Shown here: in pieces, positions 47,448 through 56,386 of the stretch
Layout of the letters: the number at the start of each line of letters is the position of its first letter
Position numbering within the stretch: the stretch's first letter is position 1
Assembly (NCBI RefSeq): GCF_005473905.2
Contig: NZ_CP061336.1
Location: forward strand, 2,100,501-2,164,500
Length of the DNA stretch: 64,000 bases
Direction of reading: 5' to 3'
Source of the DNA: Ruminiclostridium herbifermentans
Lineage (GTDB): Bacteria > Bacillota > Clostridia > Acetivibrionales > DSM-1351
Position numbers and translations under genes: made by a program
Notes under the pieces: generated by a model
Told to the model about the DNA's origin: nothing
What the model saw: only the letters and a program-made list of their open reading frames with translations
Database searches by the model: none

Positions 47448-48818
47448 ATGAAAAGTTTTAGGCTAAAAAACATTAAAGGCTTTATAGATACTGGTGAAAT
47501 TGAGATTAAGCCTATAACAGTTTTTGTAGGTGAAAATGGCTCTGGGAAAAGCAGCATTTCTAGGTTCCCATTAGTTTTGAAGCAAACATTTATTGATGCC
47601 ACGTCAGTGCCTGTGCTGTTTTATGGAAGTTCCATTGATTATGGTAATTATGAAGATGTTGTTTATAATCATAGAAAGGGGGAAGCAATAGAGTTTGAAG
47701 TCGTATTTAGCTATAATGAATTTAGAAGGTCTAGCCTTAGACCATTAATTGTGCAGGATCAATTTGATAAATTTATGGACTCTGATATGATTTTAAAGAC
47801 AAGTATAGCTCATAAGGATGGAAAACTTGTGGTAAACGAATTTGTTCTGAGTTTAACCTCAAGAGAGGAACCTATTGTGGAGTTTACCTCAAATGACTAT
47901 ACAAGCAATCTAATATTTAATATTAATGGGTATGAGGAACATTTAATTGATCCAAATGAATACTTTTTTGATAAATTCATTCCAGATATTAGATGTATGC
48001 TAGATACGTCCAACACTGAAAAAGTGAATAACCCAAAATATAATAGTAATTTGGAATTGGCATCTCAGATATGCAATACTCTTCAAAATTATTTTAGTAT
48101 GTTAGCTAACAAGATTTTTTATATAGACTCATTAAGAAAGACGCCTGAGAGGTACTATAGGTATACAGATAGCGTAGTTGATTCTGTGGGAAAATGTGGA
48201 GAGTATACCTCAGTAATATTGGGGCAGGATTACAGGCATGGTAAAAGTATAATCAATAAGGTATCAGATTGGTTGTCCACTTACATGAACTTTTCTCTTG
48301 ATATTGAGGACTTAGAGGGTCAATTATTTAAAATAATGATTCGCGATTTAAAGACTAATGCAAGAAATAATATAGTTGATATGGGTCAGGGCTTGTCTCA
48401 GCTGATACCTATTTTAGTACAAACATTTATAATTAAAAATAATAAAGAATGTTCAAGAATTAGTAGAACCCCTAATTTTACAGTGGTAGAACAGCCGGAA
48501 CTATATTTACATCCTTCAGCACAGGATTGCTTAGCTGATTTGTTTGTTGAAACAATTAAAAATAATAATGAGAGTTTCTTAATTGAAACACATAGTGAAC
48601 ATATGATTCGCAGATTAATTAAATTAATGGATGATGGTATATTAGCAAACGATCAAATTGCTATATACCTGACAGAAAAGGATTATAGCGGAGATAACAA
48701 GATTAGGAAATTAAATATGAATGAGTTTGAAAAAGTAGCTAGCTGGACAAAGGATTCTTTTTTGAAAGGCAGCCTTGAAACTGATGAGCAAAAGGTGATT
48801 AGCCTTAAAAGAAAGTAG
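47448..48818 (+). CDS. AAA-family ATPase (SMC/RecF-like, DUF3696-type), orphan
   Basis: A 456-aa ABC-type ATPase related to the AAA15/DUF3696 group. Walker A is GENGSGKS (28-35). A DMGQGLSQLIPIL signature-like stretch precedes VVEQPELYLHPSAQDCLADL (Walker B) and LIETHSEHMIRRL (the switch His). Such proteins occur both alone and as the sensor or motor half of phage-defence pairs. Here no nuclease or other effector lies beside it. AAGGAG precedes the ATG. Confidence 0.85.
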   Translation: MKSFRLKNIKGFIDTGEIEIKPITVFVGENGSGKSSISRFPLVLKQTFIDATSVPVLFYGSSIDYGNYEDVVYNHRKGEAIEFEVVFSYNEFRRSSLRPLIVQDQFDKFMDSDMILKTSIAHKDGKLVVNEFVLSLTSREEPIVEFTSNDYTSNLIFNINGYEEHLIDPNEYFFDKFIPDIRCMLDTSNTEKVNNPKYNSNLELASQICNTLQNYFSMLANKIFYIDSLRKTPERYYRYTDSVVDSVGKCGEYTSVILGQDYRHGKSIINKVSDWLSTYMNFSLDIEDLEGQLFKIMIRDLKTNARNNIVDMGQGLSQLIPILVQTFIIKNNKECSRISRTPNFTVVEQPELYLHPSAQDCLADLFVETIKNNNESFLIETHSEHMIRRLIKLMDDGILANDQIAIYLTEKDYSGDNKIRKLNMNEFEKVASWTKDSFLKGSLETDEQKVISLKRK

Positions 48819-48933
48819 GATTAAATAATTTCTAACAATTATGCTTTTGTCATATTTTAAATGATTTACTTGTGGTTGATGAACTGCAGCAAAAGCAATT
48901 GATACATGACATATTAAAATTGTTTTATTATGG

Positions 48934-48976
48934 GACGAATTCTGTTAATAGGCAGAGTTTTGTCCTTTTTGTTTAA
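48934..48976 (+). terminator. intrinsic terminator after the AAA ATPase gene
   Basis: GGACGAAT-TCTG pairs with CAGA-TTTTGTCC across a short loop and is followed by TTTTTGTTT. It ends the preceding gene as a single-gene unit. Confidence 0.65.
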
Positions 48977-49136
48977 AAATTTAAACAAATATCTTTAACT
49001 GAATAACTTATCTATCTAAATTGTACTCGCGTACCTATAAAAGTAATAATTTTATATCTGCAAGTTAAGTTAGATTTTACCGCTAAATAATTGTTTGAAC
49101 TGTTAATGGTACATACTAGAGGAAATTAATAATATA

Positions 49137-49143
49137 TGTCGAA
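49137..49143 (+). promoter_or_regulatory. isolated Spo0A-box-like TGTCGAA upstream of the GH39 gene
   Basis: A seven-base match to the 0A core about 170 bases upstream of the start. Alone it is weak evidence. Confidence 0.25.
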
Positions 49144-49239
49144 TATCCTTAAAATGGGCTTTAATGAAGTTAGCAATTTTTCTATTTTAATCACAATTGC
49201 TTTTTGGTAGTGTGTAAGTGATTTGTCAAAAGGCATTAT

Positions 49240-49256
49240 CCTCTGCTAAGCAGAGG
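49240..49256. promoter_or_regulatory. 17-bp perfect palindrome, operator-like, before the GH39 gene
   Basis: CCTCTGCTAAGCAGAGG is symmetric around its central base and lies about 55 bases before the ATG. It is too short of T's to be a terminator. A transcription-factor operator controlling the glycosidase is the natural reading. Confidence 0.5.
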
Positions 49257-49311
49257 TTATTATAAATGTTTTATTAAATTTAAGTTCCCAAATGTGGAAT
49301 AGGAGGTTAGA

Positions 49312-50832
49312 ATGAGTAAAGAAAAGAGAATTCTGGTTAATCAGGAAAATGAGATACCTTTTCACAATGGTATGGATTTTTGTGTTGGAACAGGACGAAT
49401 GTTTTTGGCGCTGCACAAGGAATATTATGAACAATTAAAGATGGTACAGGAGGCAATAGGCTTTAAATATATTCGTGGACATGGCTTGTTCTTTTCTGAT
49501 ATGTCCATTGTTCATACCTATAAGGATGAATTGGGCAGAGATGCTGTTGAGTATAATTTCACCTATTTAGACAGGGTTATTGACAGTTATCTAAGCCTTG
49601 GAATACGACCATTCTTAGAATTGACTTTTATGCCGGAGCACATGGCTTCTTCTGGAGAAACTACTACATTTGAATGGAAGGCAAATATTACACCTCCAAA
49701 AAACCACAAGGAATGGACAGACATGGTGCAGGCAACTTTGAGACATCTCCTTGAACACTATGGAAGGGAAGAGGTACTGAAATGGCCTATTGAGGTGTGG
49801 AATGAACCCAATCAAGAGGATTTTTGGAAGGATGCCGATATGCAGTCTTATTTCAAATTATATGAGCATACTGCACTTGCTATAAAGGAAGTAGATCCAG
49901 ATTTTATTGTTGGCGGGCCTGCAATTAGTGGTCAGTTGGATGAGATTTGGATGAGAGCATTTCTAGAATTTGTTCGTGATAAGAAGCTTCCTTTGGATTT
50001 TGTATCAAGACATAATTATATACCGCATCCTCCTGATAAAGTGGGGCGCTATTCATATGTAAAGCTTTGTGATATTGATTTTTGGCTTGAGCCGTTAGAT
50101 AAAACAAAAGCAATAATTGAAAGCTTTCCTGAATTCAAGGGAATTGATATACATATAACAGAATACAGCACTTCATATTTACCTAATTGCACAATCCATG
50201 ATACCAATCTGAATGCAGCTTATATAGCAGCAGTTTTATCACGTTTAGGAGATAAACATGTATCATATAGTTATTGGACCTTTAGCGATGTTTTTGAGGA
50301 AAAAGGGGTGCCTTTCACTCCGTTTCACGGCGGTTTTGGAATGGTAGCTAATAACTGTATTCCAAAGCCTACCTTCTGGACATTTGCCTTCTACAAAAAA
50401 CTTCAGGGAAAATGCGTACATCGTTCTGAGGAGGCAATTATTATGCAATTGCCAAATGAGAACTATCGCGGTGTTTTGTGGAATATTGATTTTAAGTATA
50501 ACGGTGAAATAATGGAGCTTTTGTTGCAATTACCAGTAAAATATAACGAATATTGTTTAATTACCAAAACGGTTGATGAAGAGTGCTGCAATCCTCTAAA
50601 ACTCTGGCATGATATGGGAGAACCAGCTAATTTGTCTGCTGAACAGACGGCTATATTAAAAGAACACGCAGTACCGTTGATAAAATCAGAAAGTATTGTA
50701 CCAGTTAATTCTATAACAGAAATTAAAGTAACTCTAAACCCAAATGCAGTTATTTATTTTGAGTTAAACAGAGTAGAAAGAAAGACCGATAGGGGATATT
50801 CTTACGAAAGAACTTTAAAAGGAGAACTATAA
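49312..50832 (+). CDS. glycoside hydrolase family 39 (beta-xylosidase-like)
   Basis: A 506-aa enzyme of the GH39 type, whose usual activity is release of xylose from xylo-oligosaccharides. The acid/base Glu is in EVWNEPNQ (E165) and the nucleophile Glu in HITEYSTSY (E284). The first ~340 residues form the TIM barrel and the remainder a beta-sandwich. No signal peptide is present, so it should act in the cytoplasm on imported sugars. GGAGG precedes the ATG. There are no neighbouring sugar transporters. Confidence 0.9.
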   Translation: MSKEKRILVNQENEIPFHNGMDFCVGTGRMFLALHKEYYEQLKMVQEAIGFKYIRGHGLFFSDMSIVHTYKDELGRDAVEYNFTYLDRVIDSYLSLGIRPFLELTFMPEHMASSGETTTFEWKANITPPKNHKEWTDMVQATLRHLLEHYGREEVLKWPIEVWNEPNQEDFWKDADMQSYFKLYEHTALAIKEVDPDFIVGGPAISGQLDEIWMRAFLEFVRDKKLPLDFVSRHNYIPHPPDKVGRYSYVKLCDIDFWLEPLDKTKAIIESFPEFKGIDIHITEYSTSYLPNCTIHDTNLNAAYIAAVLSRLGDKHVSYSYWTFSDVFEEKGVPFTPFHGGFGMVANNCIPKPTFWTFAFYKKLQGKCVHRSEEAIIMQLPNENYRGVLWNIDFKYNGEIMELLLQLPVKYNEYCLITKTVDEECCNPLKLWHDMGEPANLSAEQTAILKEHAVPLIKSESIVPVNSITEIKVTLNPNAVIYFELNRVERKTDRGYSYERTLKGEL

Positions 50833-50914
50833 TTTATAGCATTTAGCCTTTTTTCTAAATAAAAATATGTAATAAAAAGTTTTCAAATTGTTTTGTTTTT
50901 TATTAATAAATTTG

Positions 50915-50923
50915 TGGTATATT
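50915..50923 (+). promoter_or_regulatory. possible extended -10 promoter of the rubrerythrin gene
   Basis: TGGTATATT, with a TTGTTT 19 bases earlier. It is followed by an inverted repeat, GTTCTTTAT/ATAAAGAAC (50955-50983), that could be a regulator site or leader hairpin. Confidence 0.35.
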
Positions 50924-51081
50924 TATTTAAAGTCAGTTAATTTAAGTCTATAGTGTTCTTTATACAATAAATAGCATAAAGAACTCGCTAAATGATAATA
51001 ATACAAACTAGTTTGAAGAATAAGACTTCAAGGTAACTGAATTTATTAAATACTAATTATTATAATAGGAGGAATGATAAA

Positions 51082-51624
51082 TTGAGTAATTTAAAAGGTT
51101 CAAGAACAGAAGCAAATTTAAAAGCAGCATTTGCAGGTGAGTCTATGGCTCATAACAAATATTCATACTATGCATCAAAGGCAAAAAAGGAAGGTTATGA
51201 ACAAATAGCTGCAATATTCACAGAAACTGCACACAATGAAAAGGAACATGCAAAAATTTGGTTCAAGCTTTTGCATGACGGCGGCATTGCAGATACTGCT
51301 ACAAACCTTAAGGATGCAGCAGAAGGCGAAAACTACGAGTGGACTGACATGTATGCAAAATTTGCTAAAGAAGCAAAGGAAGAGGGATTTAATGATATAG
51401 CTCGTCTTTTTGAAGGTGTTGCTAAAATTGAAAAGGAACATGAAGAAAGATACCTCGCATTGTTAAAGAATGTTGAAGGAAACACAGTATTTATTAAAGG
51501 TGAAAAGGTTATTTGGCAGTGTGCAAACTGCGGACATATTCATATCGGACAAAGTGCACCTAATATCTGTCCTGTTTGTGCTCATCCACAAGCATATTTC
51601 CAACTACAGGCAAAGAATTATTAA
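51082..51624 (+). CDS. rbr: rubrerythrin
   Basis: A non-haem iron peroxidase that protects anaerobes from hydrogen peroxide. The 180-aa protein has a ferritin-like diiron four-helix bundle ([34 protein letters not shown] supply the Glu/His ligands). A C-terminal rubredoxin-type site follows ([19 protein letters not shown]). It starts at TTG, eight bases after AGGAGG; no better ATG exists. A terminator follows, so it is a single-gene unit. Confidence 0.95.
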   Translation: MSNLKGSRTEANLKAAFAGESMAHNKYSYYASKAKKEGYEQIAAIFTETAHNEKEHAKIWFKLLHDGGIADTATNLKDAAEGENYEWTDMYAKFAKEAKEEGFNDIARLFEGVAKIEKEHEERYLALLKNVEGNTVFIKGEKVIWQCANCGHIHIGQSAPNICPVCAHPQAYFQLQAKNY

Positions 51625-51676
51625 AATTGATTTTTAGATTGATAGTATAAATTAATATAGTATAAATTAATAAAGA

Positions 51677-51723
51677 AGAGTCCAATCCGAAATTTTTACA
51701 CGCGGCTATTGGATTCTTTTTTT
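51677..51723 (+). terminator. intrinsic terminator after rubrerythrin
   Basis: GAGTCCAAT pairs with ATTGGATTC across a loop of about 20 bases and is followed by eight or more T's. Confidence 0.85.
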
Positions 51724-51913
51724 TATTGTTCTATTTCAATAGTAGAGTAGAACTGTAAACAAAAATTCTAGAAGGATTGATTTCTTTTTTATTGATAATA
51801 TTAGTTTTAAAATTATTATATAATATATTAAGGTTAAATTTACTAAGAAACAATATATAGCCATTTAATAGGTATCAGAAAGTTAACGTTAAAAACGCTA
51901 ATTGGAGGTTTTT

Positions 51914-52552
51914 TTGAAAACATTAAGATATTTACTTACAATAGGATTACCTTTTGCAATATTTATTTTTATTATGATTATGGTATTAACTCAAAATACT
52001 GATAAATTTGACAGCTACGTGTATGATGAGATATCAAAAATTATATCGCCAGAATTAACAGAGATTGTTAAGCTTATTACTTTCTTTGGCTCATCTAAAT
52101 TATTAAAATATTTATCGGGAATTCTCCTTATTTCTATACTTATAAATAAAAAGTATTCATTTAATATTTCAATGATTATTATTAATATCATGCTATCAGC
52201 AATGCTAAATGAAGGCATTAAAAATATTATTCAAAGAAGTAGACCAGATATTTTAAGGCTTATTGAAATTAAAGGATATAGCTTTCCTAGCGGGCATTCA
52301 ATGATTTCTATGAGCTTTTATGGCTTGCTTATTTTTTTATGCCTTAGAAATTGCAAATCTAAATGGAAGTACATCATAATTTCATTATTTTTATTACTAA
52401 TTCTACTTATCGGATTTAGTAGAATTTATTTGGGGGTGCATTATGCAAGTGATGTTTTAGGCGGATATAGTCTTGGTATTGCATGGATAGGTGCTTTTAG
52501 TATTGTTATTGATTTGAAATATAAGAAATATAAGTGCCAAAACAAAGCATAA
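51914..52552 (+). CDS. PAP2-family membrane phosphatase
   Basis: A 212-aa protein with about six membrane helices and the three PAP2 motifs: KNIIQRSRPD, SFPSGHSM and SRIYLGVHYASDVLGG. Members remove phosphate from undecaprenyl pyrophosphate or phosphatidic/phosphatidylglycerol phosphates; which one applies here cannot be decided. I start at the TTG at 51914, five bases after GGAGG. The long T-run between the two is unusual but workable. Confidence 0.9.
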   Translation: MKTLRYLLTIGLPFAIFIFIMIMVLTQNTDKFDSYVYDEISKIISPELTEIVKLITFFGSSKLLKYLSGILLISILINKKYSFNISMIIINIMLSAMLNEGIKNIIQRSRPDILRLIEIKGYSFPSGHSMISMSFYGLLIFLCLRNCKSKWKYIIISLFLLLILLIGFSRIYLGVHYASDVLGGYSLGIAWIGAFSIVIDLKYKKYKCQNKA

Positions 52553-52794
52553 AAGAATAGCCTTGAATAAATTGATTTTATATAGTCTGTATCAATTAAA
52601 ACGATTTATTTTTGATATAGAGGAAATTGTATATAAATAATAGAATTATATAAAATGATATAAATGTAAATATAATAGGTTTATTATGGGTCCAAAGGAT
52701 GGAATATACTTAAGGCCCTTAATGTTTTTACTAATTGCGTAACACATTTTTGACAATCAAACATAGAACATATAAATAAAAGGTGGAAAAATAA

Positions 52795-53412
52795 ATGAGA
52801 TTAATTGATTTATCGCACACAATTGAAAATGGTATGCCAGTATATCCTGGAGATTCAGGCTTAAAATTGGTACAAACTCGGATATATAGCTCAGATAATT
52901 ATAATAATCACAGCATTGAAACTGAAATGCATGTAGGTACTCATTTGGATGGGCCTATGCACATGCTAGATGTAAATAAATATTTATGTGATTTTGAATT
53001 GGAAAACTTTTGTGGCAAAGGGTGTATTATTCGTTCTCATAATGAAAACTTAATCAAGCTAAAAGAGTCGCATTTAGATATAGTTAATGGAGCAGAAATT
53101 GTCCTTCTCCATACTGGAATGGATAAATTTTATGGATTGAAAGAGTACTATTCTAAGCATCCTATATTAGATATGAGTTTTTGTGAAATGCTAGTTAGAA
53201 ATAAAATAAAAATACTTGGCATTGATATGCCCTCACCAGACAGATTTCCATTTGATGTTCATAAATATTTGCTGAGCCACGGTGTTTTAATATTGGAGAA
53301 CCTTACTAATTTAGAAAAGATTAATGATGAAGACAGTTTTGAGGTGATGGCATTTCCTTTGAAAATTAAGACCGATTCTTGTATGGTAAGGGCAATTGCC
53401 AGAATTCTATAA
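52795..53412 (+). CDS. cyclase family metal-dependent hydrolase
   Basis: A 205-aa member of the cyclase/kynurenine-formamidase (KynB-like) family. The metal motif HVGTHLDGPMH, the start LIDLSHTIENGMPVYPGD and GIDMPSPD are characteristic. Members hydrolyse small amides or act on isatin-like rings. No tryptophan-breakdown genes are near, so the substrate is unknown. AGGTGG precedes the ATG. Confidence 0.9.
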   Translation: MRLIDLSHTIENGMPVYPGDSGLKLVQTRIYSSDNYNNHSIETEMHVGTHLDGPMHMLDVNKYLCDFELENFCGKGCIIRSHNENLIKLKESHLDIVNGAEIVLLHTGMDKFYGLKEYYSKHPILDMSFCEMLVRNKIKILGIDMPSPDRFPFDVHKYLLSHGVLILENLTNLEKINDEDSFEVMAFPLKIKTDSCMVRAIARIL

Positions 53413-53710
53413 TAGTCTGAGAACTATAAATAACTGGAATACAAATTTATATAATTTATATATTGTAATAAAAACATTTTGATTTTTTGGTGCATACTAA
53501 CTGTTTTTGGTATTTTAATACCATTGCTGATAAGTATTTCTGGCTTAAAATAGATGATAAAAAAAATCCAAGGATAAAATGTATTCTACAATCGAAAAAA
53601 TACATTTTTAATCTAGGCATAATAATGAAATTATATCGAGGATATAGTATAATTTGTATAGTCTATTGAATGAACTTTTAATTTAATAAGAGGACTTAGG
53701 GAGGAAACAT

Positions 53711-54133
53711 ATGCCAGAATTAAGAGATGCACAAATCAGAAGAAAAGAACTTGAACAAAAAAAGAGGAATGAAAAACTCGAAAAAGAATTTACAAATGAA
53801 CAGGAACTCCAAAATAGGACTTTTTCTACCATAGAAAAGTACTCAGATTCATTAAATAAAGCTCAAATAATTATAGATGGGAAACTGCAGTCTTTGTATA
53901 TTGGCTTGATAGACAGTGACAAAAGAGAGCATAAAACAGTATTGTTGTCTTCTGATGACTATAAGGCATTGTTTAGTCAGATAGATTCAATAGAAGGTGC
54001 GATAATAAAAAATAATCTTTTTGAATATGTTGATAATCATAAAGATATAAAGCAATTATATGATAATAAGTATCATGTTATTTATGGATGGTCATTATTG
54101 GCAGATAAAATATATTTAGAAGTTATATGGTAA
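53711..54133 (+). CDS. hypothetical protein, 140 aa
   Basis: Residues 1-40 are a highly charged helix (RRKELEQKKRNEKLEKEF). The rest is a mixed alpha/beta domain ending YHVIYGWSLLADKIYLEVIW. AGGGAGG lies before the ATG. No membrane segment or known motif is seen, and I do not recognise the family. Confidence 0.6.
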   Translation: MPELRDAQIRRKELEQKKRNEKLEKEFTNEQELQNRTFSTIEKYSDSLNKAQIIIDGKLQSLYIGLIDSDKREHKTVLLSSDDYKALFSQIDSIEGAIIKNNLFEYVDNHKDIKQLYDNKYHVIYGWSLLADKIYLEVIW

Positions 54134-54309
54134 TACTCTATACTGAATTTATTTCAGCGAATATTTCGAGATTATCCGTAAATTATTTGCACCAGCGTAC
54201 TTTTTATGTGCTTTTCTGTTGATTACATTATTTTTGTTTATATAGACAATTATGATAGTGTATCTTTCCAAAATCAATGAAAACTAAATTGGTTTTAATT
54301 GTGGTACAA

Positions 54310-54405
54310 TAAAGTAGCTGGTATAGGTTTAAGGGGATTGGTACTGCCGATTCTGTGTGTAGCTGTTCTATAGATGTGTTTTTAGGCCAGTCTCTTTATA
54401 CTCAT
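54310..54405 (+). ncRNA. possible structured RNA downstream of the hypothetical gene
   Basis: After a TACAAT -10-like element at 54304-54309, the segment GGTATAGG...GGGGATTGG can pair over most of its length with CCAGTCTCTTTATAC about 50 bases later. This gives a long imperfect hairpin with a branched tip. No T-run follows and no -35 is clear. It matches no RNA family I can name. Confidence 0.25.
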
Positions 54406-54456
54406 TTTCTATCATTATTTTATATTAGTAAAAAATAAAAAATTTGAGAATACAAA

Positions 54457-54482
54457 AAACTCGCTAAAACAGCGAGTTTTTA
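54457..54482. terminator. bidirectional terminator after the tRNA pair
   Basis: AAAACTCGCT-AAAAC-AGCGAGTTTTT works on both strands. On the minus strand it ends the tRNA-Lys transcript. Confidence 0.88.
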
Positions 54483-54489
54483 CATATTA

Positions 54490-54565
54490 TGGTGCGCCAT
54501 CAGGGATTCGAACCCGGGACACCCTGATTAAGAGTCAGGTGCTCTACCAACTGAGCTAATGGCGC
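54490..54565 (-). tRNA. tRNA-Lys (anticodon CTT), copy 2 in transcript order
   Basis: A 76-base tRNA on the minus strand with the CCA end encoded. The acceptor stem GCGCCAT/ATGGCGC, D-arm TTAGCTCAGTTGGTAGAGC, anticodon arm CCTGA-CTCTTAA-TCAGG and T loop TTCGAAT are all readable. The anticodon CTT decodes AAG. It is identical over its full length to the copy at 54643. Confidence 0.97.
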
Positions 54566-54642
54566 AAGATTAATAAAATAATATAACTAAAAAAAGCTTT
54601 AATATGTAATTACAAAATATCAAATAATCAAAAAAATTATTG

Positions 54643-54718
54643 TGGTGCGCCATCAGGGATTCGAACCCGGGACACCCTGATTAAGAGTCAGGTGCTCTAC
54701 CAACTGAGCTAATGGCGC
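54643..54718 (-). tRNA. tRNA-Lys (anticodon CTT), copy 1 in transcript order
   Basis: Identical in sequence to the copy at 54490-54565, which lies 77 bases away. It is directly downstream of a consensus promoter on the minus strand. The two genes form one transcription unit ending at the terminator at 54457. Confidence 0.97.
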
Positions 54719-54762
54719 ATTTATTAGTGCTCAACTCGGACATCTCGTCTAAGCACTTTTAC

Positions 54763-54791
54763 ATTATAAGAGGTTAGTTGGGTATTGTCAA
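54763..54791 (-). promoter_or_regulatory. consensus sigma-A promoter of the tRNA-Lys pair
   Basis: On the minus strand TTGACA, a 17-base spacer and TATAAT match the consensus exactly, as is usual for tRNA operons. A possible leader hairpin, GTGCTTAG...GAGCAC, lies between it and the first tRNA. Confidence 0.92.
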
Positions 54792-54868
54792 CACTTATTT
54801 AAAAAAATTTTAGTAAAAAAGTCTTAACTTATTTGAAAAGTTATTAGTCTTGTAGTTATAAAATAATT

Positions 54869-54912
54869 CTCCTTCTTGAAAAATTAGAAATAAATATTGT
54901 CAAGAAGGAGAT
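54869..54912. repeat. 12-bp perfect inverted repeat between tRNA promoter and degS
   Basis: TCTCCTTCTTGA and TCAAGAAGGAGA flank a 20-base AT-rich loop. There is no T-run on the plus strand. It lies about 290 bases upstream of degS and could be a hairpin in its leader or an operator. Confidence 0.65.
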
Positions 54913-55201
54913 TTGTATATTATCTTTAATAAAGAATTGAAAAAAGCATAGTAGTTTGAAATTAGCTGAAAGTTATGTTAATGGTAAAACTGTCCGTATC
55001 TTTCTGAAAAAGTTGAGAAAGTTATATAATATGTGGTGTGTTGGCTGAACAATCAGATTTAAAATTAATTGTGTGGTATAGTTATAAAAATATGTAAATG
55101 TATTGTGGACAAATGAGTTATTAGGTAGAATATATCTATAATGAAATGGTACATAACAGTTTTTTATATACATTTATACAAAAACAGAGAGTGATAAAAT
55201 A

Positions 55202-56386
55202 ATGTTAAACTACAAACATAATGCAATTGAAATGGATAAAATCATTAATGACTCAATCAAGGCTCTTGATATGGGCAAAAAAGAAATAATAGAAATTGCA
55301 GAAAACACAAGGTTAGATAGAAAAAGGCTTGAAGACGAACTAGAAGTATTAAAAAGAGAGGTTTTTGAAATCATAAGTGAAATCGAAGAACTAGAACACG
55401 ACTTAAAGCAAAGTAAGAAAAAGCTCTTCGATGTAAATCGAGATTTTAATAAATATAGCCAGAGTGAACTGGAAAAGGCGTATCAAGATGCTGATAATTT
55501 GCTTGTCAAGCTTGCCGTAAGGCGTGAACAAGAGAGATTTTTGATCAAAAGACGTAATGATATTGAGGTGAGAATTAAAGATTCAACAAAAACTCTAAAA
55601 CGTGCGGATAATCTGATAGGACATGTTGGGATAGCTCTTGAGTATTTAAGCGGAGAGCTAAAAGATGCTGGAGAAGAACTTGATAATTTACAGCAAAAGC
55701 AGTATTTGGGTATTAGAATTATAGAAGCACAGGAAGATGAAAGAAAGCGTTTTGCTCGTGAGATTCATGATGGACCTGCTCAATCTATGTCTAACATAGT
55801 AATTAAAGCAGAAATCTGTGAAAAGCTTATTGACAAGAATATCGGTGAAGCAAAGGACGAACTGCGTAATCTAAAAAAGATTACAAGAGATAGCCTTCAA
55901 GAAGTTAGGAAGATAATTTATAATCTTAGACCGATGGCACTTGATGATTTAGGGCTTTTGCCTACATTGGAAAGGTATGTTATATCTTTTAAAGAGGATA
56001 CCAATATAGATGTTACATTAAAAGTTAGAAATGTTGATGTGGAATTAAAGCCTGCTATCTCACTTACTGTATTCAGAATAGTTCAAGAGGCTTTAAATAA
56101 TATTTTAAAGCACTCAGAAGCAAAATCTGCTTCAATCCTCTTAGAACGTGTTGAACAGAGGCTGATAATAACCATTATTGATAATGGAGTTGGATTTGAC
56201 ACTAAGGCAGTACGAGTTAATAAGAAAAAGAACAAGTCTGATTTAAGCGGAGGATTTGGGCTTTACAGTATGAAGGAGAGAGTAGCATTACTTGAAGGTG
56301 AATTTGAAGTGAAATCAGAAATAGGTAAAGGAACTACACTTAAAATACAAATACCGCTCATAAATGAAGAGGAGGCTCCTAATTAA
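55202..56386 (+). CDS. degS: DegS-like cytoplasmic sensor histidine kinase
   Basis: A 394-aa kinase without membrane helices. The N-terminal half is a coiled-coil DegS sensor domain (about 1-170). The HisKA_3 motif RFAREIHDGPAQSMSN carries the phosphorylated His189, and the HATPase domain has NNILKHSEA and SGGFGLYSMKERVALL. Paired with the response regulator that starts at its last base, it probably controls secretion, biofilm or competence-like switches as in Bacillus. The ribosome binding site is weak (AGAGTG). Confidence 0.92.
   Translation: MLNYKHNAIEMDKIINDSIKALDMGKKEIIEIAENTRLDRKRLEDELEVLKREVFEIISEIEELEHDLKQSKKKLFDVNRDFNKYSQSELEKAYQDADNLLVKLAVRREQERFLIKRRNDIEVRIKDSTKTLKRADNLIGHVGIALEYLSGELKDAGEELDNLQQKQYLGIRIIEAQEDERKRFAREIHDGPAQSMSNIVIKAEICEKLIDKNIGEAKDELRNLKKITRDSLQEVRKIIYNLRPMALDDLGLLPTLERYVISFKEDTNIDVTLKVRNVDVELKPAISLTVFRIVQEALNNILKHSEAKSASILLERVEQRLIITIIDNGVGFDTKAVRVNKKKNKSDLSGGFGLYSMKERVALLEGEFEVKSEIGKGTTLKIQIPLINEEEAPN

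Noticed and set aside
53487-53669. 60-residue open frame after the cyclase gene
   Set aside because: No ribosome binding site, and the composition looks like random AT-rich translation.
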